Shown piece by piece: positions 1-8,698 of a stretch of 64,000 nt of DNA. The stretch comes from Actinosynnema sp. ALI-1.44 (GTDB lineage Bacteria; Actinomycetota; Actinomycetes; Mycobacteriales; Pseudonocardiaceae). The stretch covers positions 62,001-126,000 of the forward strand of contig NZ_MTQO01000048.1 in NCBI RefSeq assembly GCF_001984155.1, written 5' to 3'. The notes below the pieces were generated by a model. The model had not been told where the DNA came from, searched no databases, and saw nothing but the letters and a program-made list of their open reading frames with translations. A program made the translations under genes and the position numbers. The number at the start of each line of letters is the position of its first letter. Position 1 is the stretch's first letter.

Positions 1-243
1 ATCACGTTGCCGCTGGCCGGTCTGCTGCTGTCCCGCCAATGGCCGCTGCTCAGGCCGTCCTGCATCGCGAGCTTCGTGGCGCTCGTGGTCTTCGTGTTGA
101 CCTTCGTCGTGCCGGGGTGGCGTGGCTACAGCGGCCTGGTCGAACGGTTCGTGCTCGGTGTCGACATCGGCATCATCGCGGTGCTGATCAGAAGGCTGAT
201 CGCTGTTCCGGCCGCAGTGTTTCGAACAGAGCAGCCATCCTGA
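1..243 (+). CDS. C-terminal fragment of a DUF998-like integral membrane protein
   Basis: The reading frame is open from the first base and stops at 243, so the gene starts left of the window. About 80 residues are visible: two hydrophobic stretches separated by a short loop (GWRGYSGLVERF), then a basic, soluble tail. The GLVERxxLG loop before a last membrane helix resembles the end of DUF998 proteins, a family of multi-pass membrane proteins of unknown function. The last 56 bases overlap the end of the convergent amidase gene. The family call rests on a short stretch only; a generic membrane protein is the alternative. Confidence 0.5.
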   Translation: MTLPLAGLLLSRQWPLLRPSCIASFVALVVFVLTFVVPGWRGYSGLVERFVLGVDIGIIAVLIRRLIAVPAAVFRTEQPS

Positions 244-1564
244 GCACGCCGAGGTCGTCGAACCGGCGGCCGGTGATCTGCAGGCCGATCGGCTGATCTT
301 CACCCGTGTACCCGCAGTTGACCGACACCGACGGCTGCCCGGACATGTTGAACGGGACGGTGAATCCGATGTGCTCGAACGGCTTGGCCGGGTCGTTGAC
401 CGGCGAGGCCCACTCGGCGGGAAAGGCGGACACCGGCGTCGTCGGCGACAGGACGAAGTCGTACGGCTCGGTCGCCCGCAAGGCGGCCACGGTCATCTTG
501 TCGATCTGCGAGAAGCCGCGATAAACGTCCACACCGGATGAATCACCGCCTGTCCGCGCCCACTGCGAGATGTACGGCAGCACACGCTCGAACCGGTCGG
601 CGGGCAACGCCATCAGATCCGCCCACAGCCTGGTCCGCCAGAACAGGTCGAGCCCGTCGAGCATCTCCCTGGTGACGAAGGGGTCGATCGACTCGACAGT
701 GACACCGACGCCCTCGAACAGCCTGGCCGCCTCGGTGACCGCCGTGGCGATGTCCGGTTCGACGTCCAGCCCGACGCCCGCTGTCAGGTGCAAGCCGACA
801 CGCACGCCCTTCGGCTCGAAGTCGAGGGACTGCCAGTCGATGTCGTTCGGTGGCAAGCTCGTGAAGTCACGGGAGTCCGGCTGGGACACCACGCTCATCA
901 GCAGCGCCGCGTCGGCGACTGTCCTGGTCATCGGCCCGACGACGCGGCCGATGTACGGCGGATCCACCGGCACACGGCCGAAACTCGGCTTCAACCCGAC
1001 CAGCCCGCAGAACGCGGCAGGCAACCGGATCGAGCCGCCGATGTCCGTCCCCAGGTGCAGCGGCCCGTACCCGGCCGCTCCGGCAGCGCCCGCTCCCGCG
1101 CTCGACCCGCCCGGTGTCCGTGCGGTGTCCCAGGGGTTGCGGGAGGCTTCGTGGAAGCTGGACAGGCCGGACGTGAGCATGCCGTAGTCCGGCATCGTGG
1201 TCTTGCCGAGCAGGATCGCACCGGCTTCCCGCACGCGCGCTGCCGCCGGAGCGTCCACGGGCGCGGGCACCAGTTCCGTCGCCGCGGTGCCCAACGGGAC
1301 CGGGGTTCCCTCGGTCGCGATGTTCTCCTTGATCGTGACCGGGACGCCGTCCAGCGTCCCTTGTGGACTTCCTGCCTGCCAGCGCTGCTCGGATTCCCGT
1401 GCCGCGGCGAGCACCGCCTCCGGGTCGTGCGTGTAGAACGCCTTCAGCGTGGGTTCGTTGGCCGCGATCCTGGCGAGGACCGATTCGGCGACCTCGACCG
1501 GTGACAACCCCGAGCGGTACTCGGCGAGCAGTTCGACCGCGGTCAGATCTGCCAGTTCAGTCAT
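188..1564 (-). CDS. Amidase (amidase signature family)
   Basis: 458 residues, normal length for the amidase signature family, which hydrolyses amide bonds with a Ser-cisSer-Lys triad. The triad is visible: Lys79 in VTIKEN, the Gly/Ser-rich PGGSSAG loop at 151-157 with the cis-Ser, and Ser178 in GTDIGGSIR. No signal peptide, so cytoplasmic. It is the last gene of an eight-gene leftward operon, 10 bases after the SDR stop, with a ribosome-binding site AAAGGA about 5 bases before the ATG. In this context it probably opens an amide bond in the compound imported by the upstream ABC transporter. The substrate cannot be read from the sequence. Confidence 0.9.
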   Translation of the reverse strand: MTELADLTAVELLAEYRSGLSPVEVAESVLARIAANEPTLKAFYTHDPEAVLAAARESEQRWQAGSPQGTLDGVPVTIKENIATEGTPVPLGTAATELVPAPVDAPAAARVREAGAILLGKTTMPDYGMLTSGLSSFHEASRNPWDTARTPGGSSAGAGAAGAAGYGPLHLGTDIGGSIRLPAAFCGLVGLKPSFGRVPVDPPYIGRVVGPMTRTVADAALLMSVVSQPDSRDFTSLPPNDIDWQSLDFEPKGVRVGLHLTAGVGLDVEPDIATAVTEAARLFEGVGVTVESIDPFVTREMLDGLDLFWRTRLWADLMALPADRFERVLPYISQWARTGGDSSGVDVYRGFSQIDKMTVAALRATEPYDFVLSPTTPVSAFPAEWASPVNDPAKPFEHIGFTVPFNMSGQPSVSVNCGYTGEDQPIGLQITGRRFDDLGVLRMAALFETLRPEQRSAF

Positions 1565-1574
1565 GTCAGTCCTT

Positions 1575-2342
1575 TCACGCAGGCGGGTTGAAGCGGCCGT
1601 CGACAGCGGTCCAGCCGCCGTCGACCGCGATCACGGCACCGGTCACGAAACTGGCCGCGTCCGAAGCCAGGTACACCACGGCACCGGCCATCTCCGACGG
1701 CTGGGCCCAGCGGCCGAGCGCGCCCTTGTCGGCGTACGCCCGGTACCAGCCGGGGTCGGACTTGATCTGGGCGGTCAGCGGGGTTTCCACGACACCGGGC
1801 GCGATCGCGTTGACGCGGACACCGGACGGGCCGAACTCCGCGGCGGCGGTGCGCAACAGCTGCACCAGACCGGCTTTGGTGGCCGCGTAGACGCCTTGGC
1901 CCGGCTCGACCGTGGTCGCTCTGATCGACGAGAACCCGATGATGCTGCCCCGGCCGCGTTCGACCATGTGCGCCCCGAACGCCCGCACCACGTCGAAGGT
2001 CGCGCCGAGGTTCAGCGCCACCACGCGCTCGAACTCCGCCTTGCTGTAGTCGAGCAAGCGCTTGCGGACGTTCATCGCCGCGGTCAGCACCAGCACGTCG
2101 ACCTCGCCCAGTGCGGTCGCGGCTTCGGTGACGGCTTCCGAGTCGAGGACGTCGAGCTCGTAGGCATCAGAGTCGATCATCGCCGCTGTTTCCCGCGCGG
2201 CCGCGATGTTCAAGTCAGCACAGGTCACGGTGGCGCCGTGCGCGGCGAGGGCCAACGCGGACACACGGCCGATCCCGCTGCCCGCGCCGATCACGACGGC
2301 GTTGCGACCGTCCAGTCCGAACAGCTTGGTGTAGTCGGTCAT
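1575..2342 (-). CDS. Short-chain dehydrogenase/reductase (SDR)
   Basis: 255 residues, classical SDR length. The nucleotide-binding motif GAGSGIG is at 19-25, Asn111 in the NAG-equivalent helix, the catalytic Ser at 138/139, and Tyr152-x-x-x-Lys156 (YAATK). The C-terminus ends with the usual VTGAVIAVDGG. The start is the ATG at 2342, which overlaps the ALDH stop as ATGA; the longer open frame upstream is a shadow of the ALDH gene. An NAD(P)-dependent alcohol/ketone oxidoreductase working beside the aldehyde dehydrogenase is the likely role. Substrate unknown. Confidence 0.88.
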   Translation of the reverse strand: MTDYTKLFGLDGRNAVVIGAGSGIGRVSALALAAHGATVTCADLNIAAARETAAMIDSDAYELDVLDSEAVTEAATALGEVDVLVLTAAMNVRKRLLDYSKAEFERVVALNLGATFDVVRAFGAHMVERGRGSIIGFSSIRATTVEPGQGVYAATKAGLVQLLRTAAAEFGPSGVRVNAIAPGVVETPLTAQIKSDPGWYRAYADKGALGRWAQPSEMAGAVVYLASDAASFVTGAVIAVDGGWTAVDGRFNPPA

Positions 2343-3790
2343 GACGGCCGGATCACCGCCATCCTGGTCACGGTCAGCTCCTCGATGGCGAACCTCGGGC
2401 CTTCCCTGCCGCTCCCTGAGTCCTTCACGCCGCCGTACGGCATCGTGTCCGACCGGAACCCGGGCACTTCGTTCACCACGACCGCACCGACCTCCAGTTC
2501 CTCGATCGCCTGGTGCGCGGTGGCGAGCGAACGCGTGAACACCGAGGCGTTCAACCCGTAACGGGAGTCGTTCACCACCTCGAACGCCTCTTCCACAGTG
2601 GACACTTGACGCAGGCAGACGACCGGCCCGAAGATCTCGTCGTCCCAACAGGAGACACCGGACGGGACGTCGGCGAGCACGGTCGGCCGGATCACGCCGC
2701 CGTCCACGCCACCACCGCTGACCACGCGGGCACCGGCGGACACGGCCGCGTCGACCCAGTCCAGGACGCGCCGGGTGGACCGGGCGTCGATCAACGCCGA
2801 CACCCTGGTCTTCTCGTCACGCGGATCGCCGGTCACGACCTCGCCCAGCCGGTCAGCCAGTTTCGCGGCGAACTCCGCCGCGACGGACTCCTGCACGACC
2901 AGCCGCTGGACCGAGATGCAGGCCTGGCCGGAGGCGTAGAAACCGCCGCGCAGCGCGGCATCGACAGCCGCGTCCAGGTCCGCGTCGGCCGCGACCACCA
3001 TGGCCGCGTTGGAGCCGAGCTCAAGCAAGGTCTTGGTCGGCGCCGCGTCGCGGGCGATCTGGTGGCCGACCGCGGACGAACCGGTGAACGACACCGCGCC
3101 GATCCGCCGATCCGTCACCAGCGCCGAGCCGACCTCGACGTCCCCGGTGACCAACTGGACCAGCGCGGCGGGCGCGCCCGCGTCGACCGCTGCCTTGCGG
3201 AACACGTCAACCAGCCACAACGTCGCGAGCGGTGTCGCCGGAGCGGGCTTGCACACGACCGGGCACCCGGCCGCGACAGCGGGCGCGATCTTGTGCGACG
3301 CCAGCAGGAGCGGGTAGTTGAAGCCCGCGATCCCCACGACCACGCCGATCGGGCGGCGGGTCCAGTACCCGATCATGCCGTCGCCGGAGGGCAGCAGGTC
3401 CAGCGGCACGGTTTCGCCGTGCAACCGGGCGACTTCCTCGGCGGAAGCCTGCAGGGTCACGATCGTGCGCGCGACCTCCACCCGGCAGTCCACGAGTGGT
3501 TTCCCGGTTTCCGCGACCAGGAGCTCCTCGAACTCCTCCCGCCGCGCGGTGATCGCGTCCGCTGCCGTGGTCAGGATCTGCCTGCGCGCACGGGATGACA
3601 GCGTTGCGGCGGCCTTCTTGACAGCGACGGCCTCGTCGATGGCCCGGCGTGCGAGTTCCACGGTTCCGACAGGTGCTTGAGCGACCTCTGAGGCGTCGTA
3701 CGGGAAGCGCACCGGGGTCGTGCTGGGCGTGGCCACCCAGTCGGGACCGATCGGCAGCCCAGGTGGATACGGCGGCTGGAACATGCTCAT
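2339..3790 (-). CDS. Aldehyde dehydrogenase family protein
   Basis: 483 residues, typical ALDH length. Catalytic features are present: Asn158 in GFNYP, the cofactor-loop FTGSSAVG near 235, the general base Glu257 in LELGSN, and nucleophile Cys291 in SGQACISVQR. It would oxidise an aldehyde to an acid with NAD(P)+. It overlaps the ATPase gene upstream and the SDR gene downstream by 4 bases each (ATGA), so translation is coupled. Together with the SDR and amidase it forms the catabolic half of the operon. The exact ALDH subfamily is not assigned. Confidence 0.9.
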   Translation of the reverse strand: MSMFQPPYPPGLPIGPDWVATPSTTPVRFPYDASEVAQAPVGTVELARRAIDEAVAVKKAAATLSSRARRQILTTAADAITARREEFEELLVAETGKPLVDCRVEVARTIVTLQASAEEVARLHGETVPLDLLPSGDGMIGYWTRRPIGVVVGIAGFNYPLLLASHKIAPAVAAGCPVVCKPAPATPLATLWLVDVFRKAAVDAGAPAALVQLVTGDVEVGSALVTDRRIGAVSFTGSSAVGHQIARDAAPTKTLLELGSNAAMVVAADADLDAAVDAALRGGFYASGQACISVQRLVVQESVAAEFAAKLADRLGEVVTGDPRDEKTRVSALIDARSTRRVLDWVDAAVSAGARVVSGGGVDGGVIRPTVLADVPSGVSCWDDEIFGPVVCLRQVSTVEEAFEVVNDSRYGLNASVFTRSLATAHQAIEELEVGAVVVNEVPGFRSDTMPYGGVKDSGSGREGPRFAIEELTVTRMAVIRPS

Positions 3791-4557
3791 CCTTCCTGGA
3801 ACCGGGCGAGTGCGGCGCGGAGAGTCGGTGCGGCGGCGATCAGTTCACGCGTGTACTCGTGCAACGGCTGCTGGTAGACCTGCTCGACGTCCCCGAGTTC
3901 GACGATCTCACCGCGTCGCATCACCGCGACCGTGTCGCACACGTGCCGTACCACGGACAGGTCGTGCGAGACGAACACCAGGGTGAGCTCGTAGCGTTCC
4001 ACCAAGTCCGCCAGCAGGTTCAGGATCTGCGCGCGGACGGACACGTCCAGCGCGCTGACCGGTTCGTCGGCGATCAGCACCTTCGGGTCCGGGGCGAGGG
4101 CACGGGCGATCGAGATCCGCTGCCGTTGCCCGCCGGAGAACTGGTGCGGGTAGCGGGAGGCCGCGTCCAGCGGCAGCCCGACCGCGTCCAGCAGTTCGGC
4201 GAGGCGTTCGTCATCGCGCCGTTTCAACGGCTCGCAGATGATGTCGCGGACGCGCATCCGCGGATCGAGCGAGCCCATCGGGTCCTGGAACACGATCTGC
4301 AGCTCGTCACGCAGGAACTTCAGCCTCCGCTCCGGCACCCCGTCGATCCTGGTGCCGCGGAAGGAGATCGTCCCGCCGGTCGGGGTGTCCAGCGCGGCGA
4401 GCAACCGGACCAAGGTGGACTTTCCGGAGCCGGACTCGCCGACGATGCCGAAGCGCTGACCGGCGGCGACGTCGAACGACACCCCGCGCAACGCGTCCAC
4501 CGCCGGGCGGCCGAGCCGTCCCCGATAGGTCCGGCGCAGGTCACGGACCTCAATCAT
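3787..4557 (-). CDS. ABC importer ATPase, dipeptide/oligopeptide type (DppF/OppF-like)
   Basis: 256 residues. Walker [10 protein letters not shown] near 40-48, signature SGGQRQR near 140, Walker B VLIADEP, and a switch His in FVSHDL. It resembles the second ATPase of peptide/nickel ABC importers: it has YPHQFSGGQ and the C-terminal EYTRELIAA, but is shorter than OppF, which usually carries a longer C-terminal oligopeptide-binding tail. Its start overlaps the end of the first ATPase by 8 bases. It should pair with the product of 4550-5347 to energise the two permeases. Confidence 0.92.
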   Translation of the reverse strand: MIEVRDLRRTYRGRLGRPAVDALRGVSFDVAAGQRFGIVGESGSGKSTLVRLLAALDTPTGGTISFRGTRIDGVPERRLKFLRDELQIVFQDPMGSLDPRMRVRDIICEPLKRRDDERLAELLDAVGLPLDAASRYPHQFSGGQRQRISIARALAPDPKVLIADEPVSALDVSVRAQILNLLADLVERYELTLVFVSHDLSVVRHVCDTVAVMRRGEIVELGDVEQVYQQPLHEYTRELIAAAPTLRAALARFQEG

Positions 4558-5347
4558 GGGACACCGTCTTCAGTCGGCCGTTCTCGTCGGTGGACTCCAG
4601 ATCCGAGGATGCCAGCAACTGCTGGGTGTAGCGGTGTTGCGGCGCGGTGAAGACGTCAAGCACCAGGCCGGATTCCACGATCTGCCCGTCGTACATCACG
4701 AGCACCCGTTCGCACACGGTCGCGACCACGGCCAGGTCGTGTGTGATGAACAGCAACGCGGACCCCTGTGTGTTCGCCAGGATCAGGTCCAGGATCTGCG
4801 CCTGGACCGTCACGTCCAATGCCGTCGTCGGTTCGTCGCAGATCAGCAGCGACGGGTTGTTCGCCAACGCCATCGCCAGCATCACGCGTTGCCGTTGACC
4901 ACCGGAAAGCTGATGGGGATAGGCTTTCGCGGCCCGTCGCGGATCCGGCAGGCGAACCCGGTCGAGCAGGTCGACGGCCGCCGCACGCGGGTCCTGGTTG
5001 GTCCGGTGCAGCCGCATGACTTCCGCGACCTGCTTGCCCACCTGCATGGACGGGTTCAGCGCGGTCATCGGCTCCTGGAACACCATGCTCATCGCACGGC
5101 CGCGCAACCGGGACAGCTCCCGTTCCGGCATGCCGAGCAGTTGTCTGCCGTCGAGTTCCACCGAACCGGAGACGTCGAGTTCCTCGGGCAACAGGCCCAT
5201 CACGGCCGACGCGGTGAGCGACTTGCCCGAGCCGGACTCGCCGATCAGCCCGACCCGTTCACCCGCACCGATCTCCAGCGACACGTCCTTGACCAGCTCG
5301 GTGTCCCCCACCGAGACGCTCAGGCCGCGCACAGCCAGCACAGTCAT
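4550..5347 (-). CDS. ABC importer ATPase, dipeptide/oligopeptide type (DppD/OppD-like)
   Basis: 265 residues from the ATG at 5347, which overlaps the permease stop as ATGA; the longer frame upstream is a shadow. Walker A GESGSGKS, signature LSGGQRQR, Walker B LLICDEPTTALD and switch His in FITHDL are all present. First of the two ATPase subunits of the importer. The order binding protein, permease B, permease C, ATPase D, ATPase F is the standard dpp/opp order. Confidence 0.92.
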   Translation of the reverse strand: MTVLAVRGLSVSVGDTELVKDVSLEIGAGERVGLIGESGSGKSLTASAVMGLLPEELDVSGSVELDGRQLLGMPERELSRLRGRAMSMVFQEPMTALNPSMQVGKQVAEVMRLHRTNQDPRAAAVDLLDRVRLPDPRRAAKAYPHQLSGGQRQRVMLAMALANNPSLLICDEPTTALDVTVQAQILDLILANTQGSALLFITHDLAVVATVCERVLVMYDGQIVESGLVLDVFTAPQHRYTQQLLASSDLESTDENGRLKTVSHD

Positions 5348-6177
5348 CGGCGGCCTGCCAACCGTGGGTCGAGCCGGTCGCGCAGTCCGTCGCCGAGCAG
5401 GTTGAACCCCAGGACGGCGACGGCGATCGCGATGCCGGGCACGATCGCCAGGCGTGGCTGTACAGCAAGGAGCTCTTGAGATTCCTGCAACATCCGGCCC
5501 CACGACGGTGTCGGTGGGCGTGTGCCGAACCCCAGGAACGACAAGGCCGCCTCGGCGAGGACCGCGATCGCGAACGACACGGAACTCTGCACGATCAGCA
5601 ATCCGGCGATGTTCGGCAGGACGTGCCTGCGGGCGATCACGAGCCTGGATCGTCCGGCCGCGCGTGCCGCGAGCACGTACTCGGTGCTCATCACCTGCAT
5701 TGTCCCGGATCTGGCGATCCGGGCGAACGACGGCACGGTCGCGATGCCGATCGCCACCATCGCGGTCCACGTGCTGGCTCCGAACACCGCGCCGAACATG
5801 ATCGCCAGCAGCAACGCGGGGAACGCGAGCACCAAGTCGTTGACACGCATGATGAACTCGCCGAGCCAGCGTGGACTCATCGCGGCGAGGATGCCCAGGG
5901 GCGTACCGATCAGCGCGGCCACACCGACCGCGACAACACCGACGTACAGCGTTGTCCGCGCACCGACCATGATCTGGCTGACCAAGTCACGGCCGAACTT
6001 GTCCGTGCCGAACAGGAAGTCGCCGGTCGGCCCGAGCAGCCGGACCGCCGCGTCGACCCGGGTCGGGTCGTGCGGAGTCCAGATGAACGACACCAGTGCG
6101 ACCAGGACCACCAGACCGACGAGGACCGCGCCTGCGGTCAGCGTGGGCGTGCGGCGTTTGACAGCAGTCGTCATCAC
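5344..6177 (-). CDS. ABC importer permease (DppC-like)
   Basis: 277 residues with an N-terminal membrane helix after a short basic segment (KRRTPTL), a periplasmic stretch ending GTDKFGRDL, then a BPD_transp_1 core of about five helices. GTDKFGRDLVSQI is the hallmark of the OppC/DppC N-terminal domain. The coupling motif EAAxxxGxxxxxxIxxHxLP appears as AARAAGRSRLVIARRHVLP. Overlaps both neighbours by 4 bases. Confidence 0.92.
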   Translation of the reverse strand: MMTTAVKRRTPTLTAGAVLVGLVVLVALVSFIWTPHDPTRVDAAVRLLGPTGDFLFGTDKFGRDLVSQIMVGARTTLYVGVVAVGVAALIGTPLGILAAMSPRWLGEFIMRVNDLVLAFPALLLAIMFGAVFGASTWTAMVAIGIATVPSFARIARSGTMQVMSTEYVLAARAAGRSRLVIARRHVLPNIAGLLIVQSSVSFAIAVLAEAALSFLGFGTRPPTPSWGRMLQESQELLAVQPRLAIVPGIAIAVAVLGFNLLGDGLRDRLDPRLAGRR

Positions 6178-7118
6178 GACCTCCGCAGCCGTGGGTCGAT
6201 GGCCGTGTACAGCAGGTCAACCAGGAAGTTCACCAGCAGGGCGGCGATCACGAGCACCAGCACGATGCCCTGGACGGTCAGCAGGTCACGCGCCGCCACC
6301 GAGTCCAGCAACATGCTTCCCAGCCCTGGCAACACGAACACCCGCTCGACCACGACCGCGCCGATCAGCAGTGTCGTGAGCTGCAACCCCAGCACAGTCA
6401 CCACGGGGACAGCGGCGTTGCGCAATCCGTGCCGCACCAACGCCTGGCCGGGCCTGAGGCCTTTGGCTCGTGCCGTGCGCAGGTAGTCCTCGCGCAACGT
6501 GTCCAGCACAGCGGACCGGACGTACCTCGTCAGCACGGCGCCTTGCACCAGCCCCAACGCCAGCGCGGGCAGGATCAGGCCACGCAGGAACTCGCCGAAG
6601 TCCTGGTCCGGCGGCGTCCACCCGCCGGACGGCAGCAACCGCCACTGCACCGCGAACACCTGCACCAGCAGGATCCCGGCGAGGAACGCGGGCACGGCCA
6701 CGCCCAGTTGGGACACACCCGAGATGACTGTGCCGCTGAGCTTGCGGTGCCGCACGGCCGCGAACGACCCCAGCGGCACAGCGATCAGCAACGCGATCAC
6801 CATCGCCGCGCCGACCAGCCACAACGTCACGCCGAGCCGGTCGGCCAGCTGCGGCCCGATCAGGTCACGCGTGACGTAGGACCGGCCGAAGTCCCCGGTC
6901 AGCACCCCGCCGATCCAGTCGAAGTACTGGGTCGCGAGTGGACGGTCCGTGCCGAACTCGGCCCTGGTCCTGGCGACCAGCTCGGGCGTGGCGTTGATCC
7001 CGAGCGCGACCTGTGCCGGGTCGCCGGGCAGGACCGCCATGAACAGGAACACAGCGACGGACGCGGCGGCGACGCTGACGACGAAGATGCCGGTTCGGCG
7101 CATTAGGGCGAGGATCAT
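6174..7118 (-). CDS. ABC importer permease (DppB-like)
   Basis: 314 residues. An N-terminal helix (RRTGIFVVSVAAASVAVFLF) is followed by a periplasmic segment with LPGDPA and DRPLATQYFDWIGG, typical of OppB/DppB, then a BPD_transp_1 domain with about five helices. The coupling loop reads RTARAKGLRPGQALVRHGLRNA. First of the two permeases; 4-base overlaps with the binding-protein gene and with the DppC-like gene. Confidence 0.92.
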   Translation of the reverse strand: MILALMRRTGIFVVSVAAASVAVFLFMAVLPGDPAQVALGINATPELVARTRAEFGTDRPLATQYFDWIGGVLTGDFGRSYVTRDLIGPQLADRLGVTLWLVGAAMVIALLIAVPLGSFAAVRHRKLSGTVISGVSQLGVAVPAFLAGILLVQVFAVQWRLLPSGGWTPPDQDFGEFLRGLILPALALGLVQGAVLTRYVRSAVLDTLREDYLRTARAKGLRPGQALVRHGLRNAAVPVVTVLGLQLTTLLIGAVVVERVFVLPGLGSMLLDSVAARDLLTVQGIVLVLVIAALLVNFLVDLLYTAIDPRLRRS

Positions 7119-8614
7119 CGGCGCCCCAGTCCGGTCAGGTCGAACGACTCGCTGACCAGGTTGTCGGACAACCCGGTGACTTTCTTCTTGGCCGCGACGA
7201 CGTTGGGGAACAGGAACAGCCAGTCGGCGGCCGCGTCTTCGGCGATCGTCCGCGCGACCTCGCGCATCGCCGTGACCTGTTGTTCCGGTGTGCCGGTGTC
7301 GGCACCGGCCAACAGGGACTTCACCTTCGGGTTGTCGTAGCCCCAGTAGTACTTGGGGTTGCCGAACGTGACGATGTCGCGGGCCTCGACGTGCTGGATG
7401 ATCGACATGTCGAAGTCGTGGTCGGTGAAGACCTGCTTGAGCCAGACCGCGGGGAAGTCCAACGGCTCGATGCTGACGCTCACGCCGACATCGGCCAGCT
7501 GCGACGCCACGACCTGCGCTGAGGACACCGCGTACGGCAAGTTGGCCACACGCAGCCGGAGCCAGAGGTTCTGCTTGCCCGCCTCGGCGAGTAATGCTTT
7601 CGCACGCGCCGGGTCATGCGGATAGAGCCCTGTCAGGTCCTCGTACCAGGGGTCGGTCGGCGGGACCATGCTGCCGATCAGCGTGCCCCGGTTGGCAGCG
7701 ACCGTCGCCATCACGGCTTCGCGGTCGATCGCGTACATCAGGGCCTGCCGGACTCGCTTGTCGTCCAGTGGCGCTTTGGCGTTGTTGAACGACAGCGTGA
7801 CCTCGGAGTTCGTGGTGCCCTGCAGCACGGTGAACCGGGTGTCGGTCTCGAACTGGCCGATCGAGTCCGGGGTGGTGATCGCGGAGATCACGTCGATCCC
7901 GTTGCTGAGCAGTGCGTTGTTCAGCGCGGTCGGATCCTTGTAGTACTTCAGGTACACCGTGGTGTACGTGGGTTTCCGCCCCCAGTAGGACGGGTTGGCC
8001 CGCAGCACGATCGAGTCGCCGCGCTTGCGGGTCGCGAAGGCGTACGGCCCCGTCCCGACCGGGGTGGTGGCCAGGTCCGCGACACCGGACGGGCTGAACA
8101 TCGCGCCGATCCGGGTCGTCATGTCGAACAGCCAGTTGTTGCTCGGCCGTTTCAGCACGACCCTGGCGTGCGCCGGACCGACCACGTCCACCCGCTCGAC
8201 CACGTCCATCTTGGACTTCAGCGAGATCGTCCATTCCGTCTTCACCCGGTCGATCGAGAACTTCACGTCCGCCGCGGTGAACGGCTGACCGTTGCCGAAC
8301 GTGACGCCGTCGTGCAGCCGGAAGTCGTACGTCCTGCGGTCCTCGCTGACTGTCCACTCACGAGCGAGCAGCGGCACGATCTTCCCGTCCGCGTCGAGTT
8401 TCACCAGGCCTTCGTAGACGTTGTACAGCAACGCCTGCGGGATCGCGGCACCGTCGGTCCTGGTGAAGTCGAGGTTCGCGGGTTCGGCGGTGAACCCGAT
8501 CGAGATCGCGTCCGGGTCCGGCGGGACCGACACGGAAGACCCGGCCGAACACGCCGTCATGGCAGCCAGCAGCGCCAGAACGAGCGTCGCGCCGAACATC
8601 CGCACTGGCTTCAC
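7115..8614 (-). CDS. ABC importer substrate-binding lipoprotein (SBP_bac_5 family)
   Basis: 499 residues. A lipoprotein signal peptide of 21 residues ends at Cys22 (lipobox MTAC). The mature part matches the family-5 extracellular solute-binding fold: DYSFDRVK-like helix (DVKFSIDRVK), VGTGPYAF, and DKRVRQALMYAIDRE. The family binds peptides, nickel, opines and other small molecules. The GTG start at 8614 keeps the Lys and Arg of the n-region; an ATG at 8599 with GGTGAAG before it is possible but loses those charges. First gene of the operon; the GntR operator candidate lies 13 bases upstream. Confidence 0.9.
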   Translation of the reverse strand: MKPVRMFGATLVLALLAAMTACSAGSSVSVPPDPDAISIGFTAEPANLDFTRTDGAAIPQALLYNVYEGLVKLDADGKIVPLLAREWTVSEDRRTYDFRLHDGVTFGNGQPFTAADVKFSIDRVKTEWTISLKSKMDVVERVDVVGPAHARVVLKRPSNNWLFDMTTRIGAMFSPSGVADLATTPVGTGPYAFATRKRGDSIVLRANPSYWGRKPTYTTVYLKYYKDPTALNNALLSNGIDVISAITTPDSIGQFETDTRFTVLQGTTNSEVTLSFNNAKAPLDDKRVRQALMYAIDREAVMATVAANRGTLIGSMVPPTDPWYEDLTGLYPHDPARAKALLAEAGKQNLWLRLRVANLPYAVSSAQVVASQLADVGVSVSIEPLDFPAVWLKQVFTDHDFDMSIIQHVEARDIVTFGNPKYYWGYDNPKVKSLLAGADTGTPEQQVTAMREVARTIAEDAAADWLFLFPNVVAAKKKVTGLSDNLVSESFDLTGLGRR

Positions 8615-8626
8615 CTACCTAGTACG

Positions 8627-8639
8627 CTGGTCTGACCAG
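8627..8639. promoter_or_regulatory. Candidate FadR-type GntR operator between the divergent gntR gene and ABC operon
   Basis: CTGGTC-T-GACCAG, a perfect 6-1-6 inverted repeat. It lies 12 bases before the binding-protein start and about 60 bases before the regulator start. It has the TGGTnnnACCA shape known for FadR-subfamily GntR sites. A TAGACT -10-like hexamer (8640-8645) directly follows on the plus strand, so binding would block transcription of the regulator and probably of the operon. Confidence 0.6.
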
Positions 8640-8698
8640 TAGACTTGCACTCCGCTGCCGAGTCGGTCAAGAGGGGTCGGTCAAGAGGGGCGGTCCCG

